Part shown: positions 1-5,463 of the stretch, piece after piece
Layout: each line of letters begins with the position of its first letter
Numbering within the stretch: position 1 is the first letter of the stretch
NCBI GenBank assembly: GCA_041694215.1
Contig: JASMTO010000091.1
Location: 1 to 8,649, forward strand
Length of the DNA stretch: 8,649 nucleotides
Direction of reading: 5' to 3'
DNA from: Flexistipes sp041694215
Lineage (GTDB): Bacteria > Chrysiogenota > Deferribacteres > Deferribacterales > Flexistipitaceae
The notes under the pieces: generated by a model
The model's database searches: none
Seen by the model: only the letters and a program-made list of their open reading frames with translations
Told to the model about the DNA's origin: nothing
Made by a program: the position numbers and the translations under genes

Positions 1-62
1 TAAACGTTCAGTGTTCTGCGATCAATATTGTTATTCTTTGAATATATTCCCTTTGCGCTTAT
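1..62 (-). CDS. Possible 5' end of a divergent gene with an AUA start (partial)
   Basis: Read leftward, a perfect AGGAGG (68-73) is followed after 5 nt by ATA at 62-60. From there a frame stays open to the window edge for 20 codons (ISAKGIYSKNN, then NIDRRTLNV). The other two frames close with stop codons inside the window. No ATG, GTG or TTG lies at a suitable distance from the Shine-Dalgarno in this frame. I do not recognise the peptide and assign no function. A leftward promoter candidate sits just upstream (89-118). AUA is a very rare bacterial start codon, so this may instead be a mutated or decayed start, or non-coding DNA. Evidence is limited to the strong ribosome-binding site and the short open frame. 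Confidence 0.3.
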   Translation of the reverse strand, partial: MSAKGIYSKNNNIDRRTLNV

Positions 63-88
63 GCTTTCCTCCTTTTTTTCTATCTCTC

Positions 89-118
89 ATTATCTAAATA
101 TGTGCATCTTGTTGTCAG
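89..118 (-). promoter_or_regulatory. Candidate leftward sigma70 promoter
   Basis: On the minus strand CTGACA (118-113, 5/6 to TTGACA) is followed by an 18-bp spacer and GATAAT (94-89, 5/6 to TATAAT). Transcription would start near 82 and give a short leader containing AGGAGG at 73-68. It lies back to back with the rightward promoter at 134-162. A small inverted repeat, TTAG-CTC-CTAA (119-129), lies between the two -35 boxes and could be an operator, but it is too short to argue strongly. Confidence 0.4.
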
Positions 119-133
119 TTAGCTCCTAAGTCA

Positions 134-162
134 TTGACAAATGACCATACTCGTAATAAAAT
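134..162 (+). promoter_or_regulatory. Rightward sigma70 promoter of the ketosynthase-ligase operon
   Basis: TTGACA (134-139, 6/6) is separated by exactly 17 bp from TAAAAT (157-162, 5/6). The predicted start is near 168-170, leaving a leader of about 36 nt with GGAG at 193-196 before the ATG at 206. The TTG of the -35 hexamer also happens to open a reading frame in phase with the gene, so automated calling could wrongly start the protein at 134. Confidence 0.65.
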
Positions 163-205
163 CAAATATGATTCAGTATTTCAATATGCAATGGAGATCA
201 ACCAT

Positions 206-1450
206 ATGCGGGTAGTCGTTACTGGAATGGAGGCAATAACCCCAGTTGGCCTTAATGTAGATAAAAGTTGGGATAATCTTAAGAACTGTGTGTCAGGTAT
301 ATCCACCATCACTCATTTTGAGCCATCCCTTCTTAAATGCCATATCGCTGGTGAAGTAAAAGGATTTGATCCAGGTGATTATATTGATAAAATAATGGCA
401 AAACGTTTGGACAGGATGCAGCAATTATTTCAGGCAGTTTCAATTATGGCAGCAGAGGATGCAACTCTTGGCAATCTTTCTGCTTTTGATCCTTATAGAT
501 TTTCTGTGATTGGCGCTAGTGCATTAGGCACACCATCAACGTTTGAGTATAATGTAAACTTATATAATGAAAAGAAGATAAAAAAAATCTCACCTTTTTT
601 TGTTGTTAATCAATCTACAAATACTTCTGCTGGTTTTGTTGCCAGCATGTATAATGCCAGAGGTCCGCAGCGGTTTTTACAGGAGGCTTGTTCTTCAGGC
701 ACAAACGCAATAGGGCTTGCTTATAAAATGATAAAGTTCAATGAGATTGACCTTGCCATTGTAACAGCTTCGGAGGCTGGAATTACACCGACAATTATAG
801 CAGGATTGGAGAGGCTTGGAGCTATAGTTGGGGATAAATGGAATGCACAACCGGAAAAGGCTTCCAGACCTTTTGATGCCCAACGGTGCGGATTTATACC
901 TTCCGAGGGATCCGGTAGTATTGTTTTGGAATCGCTCAACCATGCCCTTAAAAGAGGTGCAAAAATATATGCTGAAATTTGCGGTTTTGGCTCCACATGC
1001 GATGCTTATCACCCTACTGCACAGAATCAGGATGCTGAAAGTGTGGCAAAATGTATGGAGTTTGCTTTAAAGGATGCTCAAATATCTTATGAAAAGATTG
1101 GATTTATTAATGCTCATGGCACATCAACACCAAGCAATGATGTTGTGGAAACAAAAGGAATAAAAAGGGTATTCAAAGACAGGGCGTATGATATTCCCAT
1201 AACGGCGAATAAGTCTGTGCTTGGGCATATGTGGGCTGCTGCAGGTATCGTAGAGACTATTCTTACCATTAAATCTCTTATTGAAAACATTGTTCCCCCT
1301 ATTATGAACCTGGAAAATTGTGAGAAAGATTGTGATTTGGATTATGTCCGTGGTGCTTGTAGACAAAATAATGCAGATTATGCAATGAAAAACTCATTCG
1401 GCTTTGGTGGCACTAACGGCTCTTTAATAATAAAGAGATGGACAGATTAA
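206..1450 (+). CDS. FabF-type beta-ketoacyl synthase (KAS II family)
   Basis: Cytosolic condensing enzyme that joins an acyl thioester to malonyl-ACP by decarboxylative Claisen condensation. The 414 residues match the usual FabF length of about 410. The N terminus MRVVVTG is typical. The triad falls where FabF has it: Cys162 in EACSSGT, His304 in NAHGTSTPSND, His341 in SVLGHMWAAAG, with Lys336 in NKS and the glycine-rich FGFGGTNGS near the end. I chose ATG 206 because GGAG lies 9 nt upstream; in-frame ATG 191 and TTG 134 lack support and 134 falls in a promoter box. Some motifs depart from housekeeping FabF: GFIPSEGSGS instead of GFVxGEGAG, and EACSSGT instead of TACxTG. With no ACP or other fab gene nearby and a CoA ligase 16 nt downstream, I infer a specialised pathway rather than bulk fatty acid synthesis. 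The family call is secure; the substrate is unknown. Confidence 0.93.
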   Translation: MRVVVTGMEAITPVGLNVDKSWDNLKNCVSGISTITHFEPSLLKCHIAGEVKGFDPGDYIDKIMAKRLDRMQQLFQAVSIMAAEDATLGNLSAFDPYRFSVIGASALGTPSTFEYNVNLYNEKKIKKISPFFVVNQSTNTSAGFVASMYNARGPQRFLQEACSSGTNAIGLAYKMIKFNEIDLAIVTASEAGITPTIIAGLERLGAIVGDKWNAQPEKASRPFDAQRCGFIPSEGSGSIVLESLNHALKRGAKIYAEICGFGSTCDAYHPTAQNQDAESVAKCMEFALKDAQISYEKIGFINAHGTSTPSNDVVETKGIKRVFKDRAYDIPITANKSVLGHMWAAAGIVETILTIKSLIENIVPPIMNLENCEKDCDLDYVRGACRQNNADYAMKNSFGFGGTNGSLIIKRWTD

Positions 1451-1466
1451 ACTATGGGAGGTTGCG

Positions 1467-3086
1467 ATGAGTAGTTATGATGTTGAAAGATTCAGGAAAT
1501 TTTTTGAGGAAAACTTTACTTACATAAAAAACTTCATGCGCAATGTTGAAAGATACCCTAACTATACCGCTTTAATCGATGCGGAAAGTGGTGAGGTATG
1601 GACATATGCACAGCTTAATGAGGCTGCAAACAGGCTTGCAAACGCTTTTTTATCCAAAGGGGTATCTGCCGGAGATGTTGTTATTTATCAGTTGGTTAAC
1701 TGTCCTGAGTTTGCTTTTATCTATCTTGCATGTCAAAAGATTGGGGCTATAAATTGCCCGATTAATTTCAGACTGGCATCGGGGGAAACGGCATTAATCC
1801 TGGAGGATTCACGTCCCAAAATTTTTTTGTATGATGAAGCTTTTGCTGATGAGAGTGAAAAAGCTCTGGAAATTTCGCGTTATAAACCGGAGTTTAGCTT
1901 CAAAATAAAATCTCCGGATTTTTCAAAGTTATATGATGACTCTGCTCCAAAAGAACCAAATACAACATTTACTCCAAATGCATTTGAAGAAATAACAAGA
2001 TTATACACTTCCGGTACCACAGGTTTGCCTAAAGGTGTGCCTTTAAACAATATAAATGAAATTTTAACTGCACATGATGCTATAATGCATTTGGGATTAA
2101 GTGAGAAAGACCGCCTTTTGAATTTATCCCCCTGGTTTCACAGGGGGGGACTCTACATTGGGGGTCCTAATCCGGGATTATACGTTGGTGCATCGATAAT
2201 TTCTATGAAGGGATTTTTCCCAAGAGAAGCACTCGATATTATCCAGAAATATCACGTGACGGTTGTTGTTGGTGTCCCCACTATGTTCACATTGCTGATT
2301 GAAGAGCAGGAGAGGAAGAAAAGCGATCTAAGTTCTCTAAGAGCTATAGTAAGTATGGGATCTCCGCTAGAGAAAAACCTATGTATAAAGATGCAGGAAG
2401 TATTGACACCTAATGTATATAACGGGTATGGCACTTCCGAGACGTTTTGGAATACCTTGCTTAAACCGGAGGATTTGCCTGAAATGGCTGGATCTGCAGG
2501 TAAGTCGTGTATTTTTGATTCGGTAAGGGTTGTGAAGGTTTATGAGGATAAACTTGCCGAACCGGATGATATGGTGGCCAATGATAATGAAGAAGTGGGG
2601 GAAGTCATAGTACAAACATTTAAAACGGCAATGGATTATTTCAATAAACCGGAAGAAGTGAAGCGAAAATTTTACAAAGACTGGTTTTATACAGGGGATC
2701 TCGCTGTGTGGGATTCAAAAAAATATGTAACCATACGAGGTCGCAAAGATGATATGATAAATGTGGGAGGAGAAAACATCTATCCTATTCAAGTTGAAGA
2801 AGCAATTAACGAGTCCGGTTTGGTTAAAGATTGTGCTGTAGTGGGTGTTTATGATGAAAAACGGGGCAACAGTACTGCTGCTTATATAGTGGTAAAAGAT
2901 GATAATTTTTCATTGGAGGAACTTAAAGACTTTATAAAAAATCACCCTTTGATTCCTGTATACAAAAGGCCGCGGTATTATAGAATTATCGAAGAATTAC
3001 CTATGACTGCAACAGGCAAAAAACAACATTATAAATTAAGAGAGCAGGCACAAGAAGATCTCAAGAAAGGTCTGTTTTTAAGGTAA
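1467..3086 (+). CDS. AMP-forming acyl/aryl-CoA ligase (ANL superfamily)
   Basis: Activates a carboxylic acid with ATP to an acyl-adenylate and transfers it to CoA, probably in the cytosol. At 539 residues it is a full-length family member. Core motifs appear in order: the phosphate-binding loop YTSGTTGLPKG (180-190), NGYGTSET (319-326), WFYTGD (406-411), the hinge region GRKDDMINVGGENIYP (425-440), and the C-terminal catalytic lysine K518 in TATGK. GGGAGG (1456-1461) lies 5 nt before the ATG. It follows the ketosynthase by 16 nt and shares its promoter, so the ligase probably supplies or recycles an acyl-CoA or thioester starter for that enzyme, or acts on the same chain. Sequence alone does not distinguish medium/long-chain fatty acid from aromatic acid ligases. 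No obvious intrinsic terminator follows the stop codon. Confidence 0.9.
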   Translation: MSSYDVERFRKFFEENFTYIKNFMRNVERYPNYTALIDAESGEVWTYAQLNEAANRLANAFLSKGVSAGDVVIYQLVNCPEFAFIYLACQKIGAINCPINFRLASGETALILEDSRPKIFLYDEAFADESEKALEISRYKPEFSFKIKSPDFSKLYDDSAPKEPNTTFTPNAFEEITRLYTSGTTGLPKGVPLNNINEILTAHDAIMHLGLSEKDRLLNLSPWFHRGGLYIGGPNPGLYVGASIISMKGFFPREALDIIQKYHVTVVVGVPTMFTLLIEEQERKKSDLSSLRAIVSMGSPLEKNLCIKMQEVLTPNVYNGYGTSETFWNTLLKPEDLPEMAGSAGKSCIFDSVRVVKVYEDKLAEPDDMVANDNEEVGEVIVQTFKTAMDYFNKPEEVKRKFYKDWFYTGDLAVWDSKKYVTIRGRKDDMINVGGENIYPIQVEEAINESGLVKDCAVVGVYDEKRGNSTAAYIVVKDDNFSLEELKDFIKNHPLIPVYKRPRYYRIIEELPMTATGKKQHYKLREQAQEDLKKGLFLR

Positions 3087-3130
3087 TCTTTTTCGATAGG
3101 TATTGGAGTTGTACGTGAGGTAACAAAAGT

Positions 3131-3176
3131 TTAATGTGTAAGACGTAAAACGTGGAATGTGGTAGATTAAAGATGT
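3131..3176. repeat. Degenerate heptamer tandem repeat, copy 1
   Basis: Units of the type RARAYGT follow each other at 3140-3160 (AAGACGT, AAAACGT, GGAATGT). Looser units flank them: TTAATGT at 3131-3137 and AAGATGT at 3170-3176. The same heptamer forms a cleaner seven-unit array at 5415-5463, which makes chance unlikely even though this copy is more eroded. Confidence 0.5.
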
Positions 3177-3311
3177 TTTCTGCTTCCTACTAGGAAGATA
3201 GAGGACATTGGAATAATCCCATTTGCTCCTCTTGTAATGATAGCTATGTAGTAGGTATGAATGTAAAAAACGATATATCAGTTAAACATGCTAGTATATC
3301 TATTTGCAAAT

Positions 3312-3397
3312 ACTTGCTCACATTGTAACCCACACTTATGGTGTGACCGCTGGTTGGCAGTACGTTTTCTATCACCAGCTGCTTTATTTGTGCAAGT
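3312..3397. other. Foldable element: possible three-way-junction RNA
   Basis: An outer stem pairs ACTTGC (3312-3317) with GCAAGT (3392-3397) and continues, after a 2-nt bulge, as ACA (3320-3322) with TGT (3389-3391). It encloses hairpin CACAC-TTATG-GTGTG (3331-3345) and a second stem GCTGGT (3349-3354) with ACCAGC (3374-3379). Three nested or adjacent helices in 86 nt outside any gene are more than expected from neighbouring AT-rich DNA. I recognise no known riboswitch consensus in it. The element lies about 150 nt upstream of the iron-exporter gene. Whether it is transcribed, and from which strand, is unknown. Confidence 0.25.
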
Positions 3398-3489
3398 GAT
3401 ATTGAAATCAGTATTATGTTAGATACGTATATGTAAAACTAAATTTTTATATTTTTTAATTTTTGGATGGTGCCAGATAAAAAAGTTTG

Positions 3490-3519
3490 TTGACTGCATG
3501 TTATGTTATGGAATAAATA
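3490..3519 (+). promoter_or_regulatory. Weak candidate promoter for the ferritin-VIT1 gene
   Basis: TTGACT (3490-3495, 5/6) is followed after 18 bp by TAAATA (3514-3519, 3/6). The -35 box is good and the -10 poor, as for a promoter that needs an activator, but AT-rich DNA makes such matches common. It would give a leader of about 30 nt. I see no clear Fur-type 19-bp box here. Confidence 0.3.
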
Positions 3520-3545
3520 TTTTTGTAAGATATTCTATTTAATAT

Positions 3546-3550
3546 GGAGG
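3546..3550 (+). promoter_or_regulatory. GGAGG Shine-Dalgarno that decides the start at TTG 3559
   Basis: GGAGG occupies 3546-3550, overlapping the first two codons of the in-frame ATG at 3544, so it cannot serve that ATG. It is spaced 8 nt from an in-frame TTG at 3559. Nothing resembling a Shine-Dalgarno lies upstream of the ATG. Confidence 0.55.
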
Positions 3551-3558
3551 AAAGTCTA

Positions 3559-4440
3559 TTGGAAAAATTGAATCTCGATCAGAAAACGATAAATTCATTG
3601 ATAAACGCCCAGAAAAATGAAATTTCAGAGTATCTTTTGTACCATAAAATAGCTAATGGCTTAAAGGATGAGAAAAATAAGCAGATTTTAAAAAATATTG
3701 CGGAAGATGAGCTAAAACACTACAGATTTTTAAAATCTGTTACGAAAAAAGAAGTCAAACCTGATAGATTTAAGATTTTCCTTTATTTTTGGATTACAAA
3801 AATCTTTGGGCTGACCTTCGGAATAAAACTGTTGGAAAAAGGAGAGGAAGCAGCTGCAAAGGCTTATGAGAAACTTGGGATGATTCTTCCTGAAGCTGTT
3901 GATATTAAAAAAGAAGAGGATGAGCATGAGCATACGCTTCTTAATATGATAAAAGAGGAAAGGCTTGAGTATGTCGGCTCTGTTGTGCTGGGCTTGAATG
4001 ACGCGCTCGTTGAGCTGACGGGAGCACTTGCAGGTCTTACGTTTGCATTGCAGAATACCGGTCTTATAGCACTTACCGGTCTTATTACCGGCATTGCGGC
4101 ATCATTTTCCATGGCAGCTTCCGAATATCTTTCAACTTCTGCAGAAAGTAGTAAGAGATACGCTGTTAAATCCTCCATTTATACTGGTAGCGCTTACATA
4201 GTGACGGTTTTTTTGTTAATTTTGCCTTATTTGCTAATGCATAATCCATTTTTGTCTTTACTTACAACGATAATAACGGCTATTCTGATAATAGCAATTT
4301 TTAACTTTTATATTGCAGTTGCAAAAGACCTCAATTTTATTAAACGCTTTACTGAAATGAGCGCAATAAGCCTCGGTGTTGCATTACTGACTTTTTTAAT
4401 AAGCTTTGGCATAAGAAGCTTTTGGGGAATAGAAATATAA
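3559..4440 (+). CDS. Ferritin-like/VIT1 fusion protein, MbfA-type membrane iron exporter
   Basis: Inner-membrane protein with an N-terminal ferritin/rubrerythrin-like domain fused to a VIT1/CCC1 transporter domain, the architecture of MbfA, reported to export iron in alphaproteobacteria. Numbering from ATG 3544 (298 aa): di-iron ligand candidates are E26/E29 (NEISEY), E56xxH59 (EDELKH), E101/E102 and E125xxH128 (EEDEHEH), the carboxylate-rich pattern of an erythrin domain. From about 147 the VIT1 part begins with VVLGLNDALVELTG and includes SMAASEYLS (189-197). I count about five hydrophobic spans (147-170, 173-196, 214-234, 238-258, 272-292). I place the start at TTG 3559 (293 aa) because GGAGG lies 8 nt before it; ATG 3544 would add only MEESL. 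The gene stands alone, convergent with the CBS gene 17 nt away. Mn2+ rather than Fe2+ transport cannot be excluded. Confidence 0.9.
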   Translation: MEKLNLDQKTINSLINAQKNEISEYLLYHKIANGLKDEKNKQILKNIAEDELKHYRFLKSVTKKEVKPDRFKIFLYFWITKIFGLTFGIKLLEKGEEAAAKAYEKLGMILPEAVDIKKEEDEHEHTLLNMIKEERLEYVGSVVLGLNDALVELTGALAGLTFALQNTGLIALTGLITGIAASFSMAASEYLSTSAESSKRYAVKSSIYTGSAYIVTVFLLILPYLLMHNPFLSLLTTIITAILIIAIFNFYIAVAKDLNFIKRFTEMSAISLGVALLTFLISFGIRSFWGIEI

Positions 4441-4457
4441 AAAGCCGGTTTCAGGTT

Positions 4458-4898
4458 TTAGCCCGCAATATCACCGGAAATGTATTTCTCTAGCTCTTTT
4501 ATTGTAAATTTATGATCTGCGATTACCTGTTTCACAATATCCCCAATGGAGACCACCCCCACAAGCTTATCATTTTCAATCACAGGAAGATGACGAACAT
4601 GTTTCTCAGTCATCAGTGCCATACACTCATCAACGGTATTCTGTGGAGTTACAACAAGCACTTTTGGTGTCATAATTTCAGAAACTTTAATGTCCTTTGA
4701 AGATTTACCCTTTAGTATTACTTTTCTTGCGTAATCCCTTTCGGAGAAAATCCCTTGTACTTGCTCTCCATCTGTCACAATAAGTGCACCGATATTTTTT
4801 TCAGCCATAACTTTAAGGGCGTTAAAAACAGTTTCATCAGGTGAAATGGTGTAAATATTAGGGTCTTTTTTTGATAAAATATCTTTAACTGTGCTCAT
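4458..4898 (-). CDS. Two-CBS-domain protein (adenine nucleotide-sensing type)
   Basis: A stand-alone 146-residue Bateman module. CBS1 spans about residues 7-62 and CBS2 about 73-128. Each ends with an S-x-x-D ribose-contact motif (SERD 52-55, SIGD 117-120). EIMTP and VRHLPVIE are standard for small soluble CBS proteins, which usually bind AMP, ATP or related ligands and regulate a partner. The C-terminal helix (FTIKELEKYISG) is also characteristic. CCTCC at 4904-4908 (GGAGG on the coding strand) lies 5 nt before the ATG at 4898. It follows the cupin gene by 35 nt on the same strand, so the two are probably cotranscribed. The partner enzyme is not evident. Family call secure, physiological role unknown. 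Confidence 0.92.
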   Translation of the reverse strand: MSTVKDILSKKDPNIYTISPDETVFNALKVMAEKNIGALIVTDGEQVQGIFSERDYARKVILKGKSSKDIKVSEIMTPKVLVVTPQNTVDECMALMTEKHVRHLPVIENDKLVGVVSIGDIVKQVIADHKFTIKELEKYISGDIAG

Positions 4899-4933
4899 TT
4901 TGACCTCCGAGTTTTTTATTTTTGTGAATTAAA

Positions 4934-5293
4934 TTAATTGTTCTCTTTTCTTTTTAACCAGAAATCAAATGATCTTCCCGGCACAAAAATATCAAGTCCT
5001 ATCGATGGTTTATTTAACTCGTTTGTAACAACATGCTTTTCACCACCGGGGATATATATACAATCCCCTTCTTCTACATATTCAGTATTATTATCACCAT
5101 CGGTAACGGATAATTTGCCTTGTAACACATACAGTACTTGTGCATTAGGATGGTCATGTAGTGGCGAAGAGTGCTTTGGAGGTTTAATAAAGTGTTCTAT
5201 AGAAATATCAGCTTCATTACAAAGGCTGGTCCTTTTCCAGTCTTTTTCAGGTTCATAACTTTCAGCTTCGGAATGTTTTATTAATTTTAGCAT
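4934..5293 (-). CDS. Small single-domain cupin protein
   Basis: A 119-residue cytosolic beta-barrel protein. Cupin motif 2 is perfect, G-x5-P-x-G-x2-H-x3-N (G76, P82, G84, H87, N91). Motif 1 is recognisable as HDHPNAQ...G (H46, H48, G59), but the usual metal-binding Glu is Gln52. The three histidines could still hold a metal. Such small cupins may be dioxygenases, isomerases or sensory/storage proteins, and nothing here fixes the substrate. AAAGGAG (5306-5300) is 6 nt before the ATG at 5293. It is the first gene of a probable operon with the CBS protein. Upstream DNA has a direct repeat (5306-5334) and a consensus -10 box (5353-5358). Confidence 0.88.
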   Translation of the reverse strand: MLKLIKHSEAESYEPEKDWKRTSLCNEADISIEHFIKPPKHSSPLHDHPNAQVLYVLQGKLSVTDGDNNTEYVEEGDCIYIPGGEKHVVTNELNKPSIGLDIFVPGRSFDFWLKRKENN

Positions 5294-5305
5294 TAAGTTC
5301 TCCTT

Positions 5306-5334
5306 TACTATAAGTTTAACACTAAATACTATAA
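5306..5334. repeat. Direct repeat TACTATAA x2, two helical turns apart
   Basis: TACTATAA occurs at 5306-5313 and again at 5327-5334, start to start 21 bp, just ahead of the cupin gene. Copies spaced by two DNA turns on one face are typical of a tandem operator. On the coding strand each reads TTATAGTA and contains a -10-like TATAGT, so they could instead be overlapping -10 candidates. Confidence 0.35.
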
Positions 5335-5352
5335 AAACAATAAAAAAACAAG

Positions 5353-5381
5353 ATTATAAAATGATAATAACTTGCTTAATG
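5353..5381 (-). promoter_or_regulatory. Candidate leftward promoter for the cupin-CBS operon
   Basis: The coding strand carries a consensus -10, TATAAT (5358-5353), but no good -35 at 16-18 bp upstream (the hexamer at 5381-5376 is CATTAA). That would fit an activator-dependent promoter or chance in AT-rich DNA. The stretch 5357-5375, upstream of and partly overlapping the -10, includes AATGATAAT and matches the E. coli Fur-box consensus at 13 of 19 positions by my count, which is only suggestive. Confidence 0.3.
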
Positions 5382-5414
5382 AAAAACATTTTGTTAAATA
5401 TCCCGCAGGTATAT

Positions 5415-5463
5415 GAAACGTAAGATGTGAGATGTTAGATGTAAGATGCGAAATGTAAAACGC
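5415..5463. repeat. Seven-unit degenerate heptamer tandem array
   Basis: Seven consecutive 7-bp units fill 49 bp without gaps: GAAACGT, AAGATGT, GAGATGT, TAGATGT, AAGATGC, GAAATGT, AAAACGC. The consensus is NARAYGY: positions 2 and 4 are always A and position 6 always G, while the rest vary mainly by transition. An eroded copy lies at 3131-3176. The period and pattern are directly visible; the function is unknown. Confidence 0.85.

Larger units (their letters stand above)
3087..3543. other. 457-nt intergenic region without a convincing gene
   Basis: This gap holds, in order: a degenerate heptamer repeat (3131-3176); a perfect 6-bp hairpin CTTCCT-ACT-AGGAAG (3183-3197); an AGAGGA/TCCTCT pair (3200-3205 with 3227-3232); a GATATA/TATATC pair (3272-3277 with 3295-3300); the 8-bp palindrome TTTGCAAA (3303-3310); a possible three-way-junction element (3312-3397); and a weak promoter (3490-3519). 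A 23-codon plus-strand frame at 3257-3328 and a 64-codon minus-strand open stretch at 3247-3438 have no ATG-plus-Shine-Dalgarno support and match nothing I recognise. The density of inverted repeats suggests either a structured transcript or the remains of a small mobile element. Confidence 0.6.

Noticed and set aside
695..1366. Open frames on the opposite strand and in a second frame inside the ketosynthase gene
   Set aside because: They are shadows of a strongly coding frame with intact catalytic motifs, and have no ribosome-binding sites or recognisable products.
3257..3328. 23-codon plus-strand frame (MNVKNDISVKH...)
   Set aside because: No Shine-Dalgarno, no recognisable similarity, and it overlaps the foldable region. 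Such lengths are expected by chance.
3355..3371. TTGGCAG...TTTTCT, resembling a sigma54 -24/-12 promoter
   Set aside because: The GC dinucleotide required 10 bp after GG is absent (TC instead).
4439..4477. CCGGT/ACCGG inverted repeat followed on the minus strand by TTTTT, at the end of the CBS gene
   Set aside because: The stem is only 5 bp with a 23-nt loop that includes the stop codon, too weak to call an intrinsic terminator.
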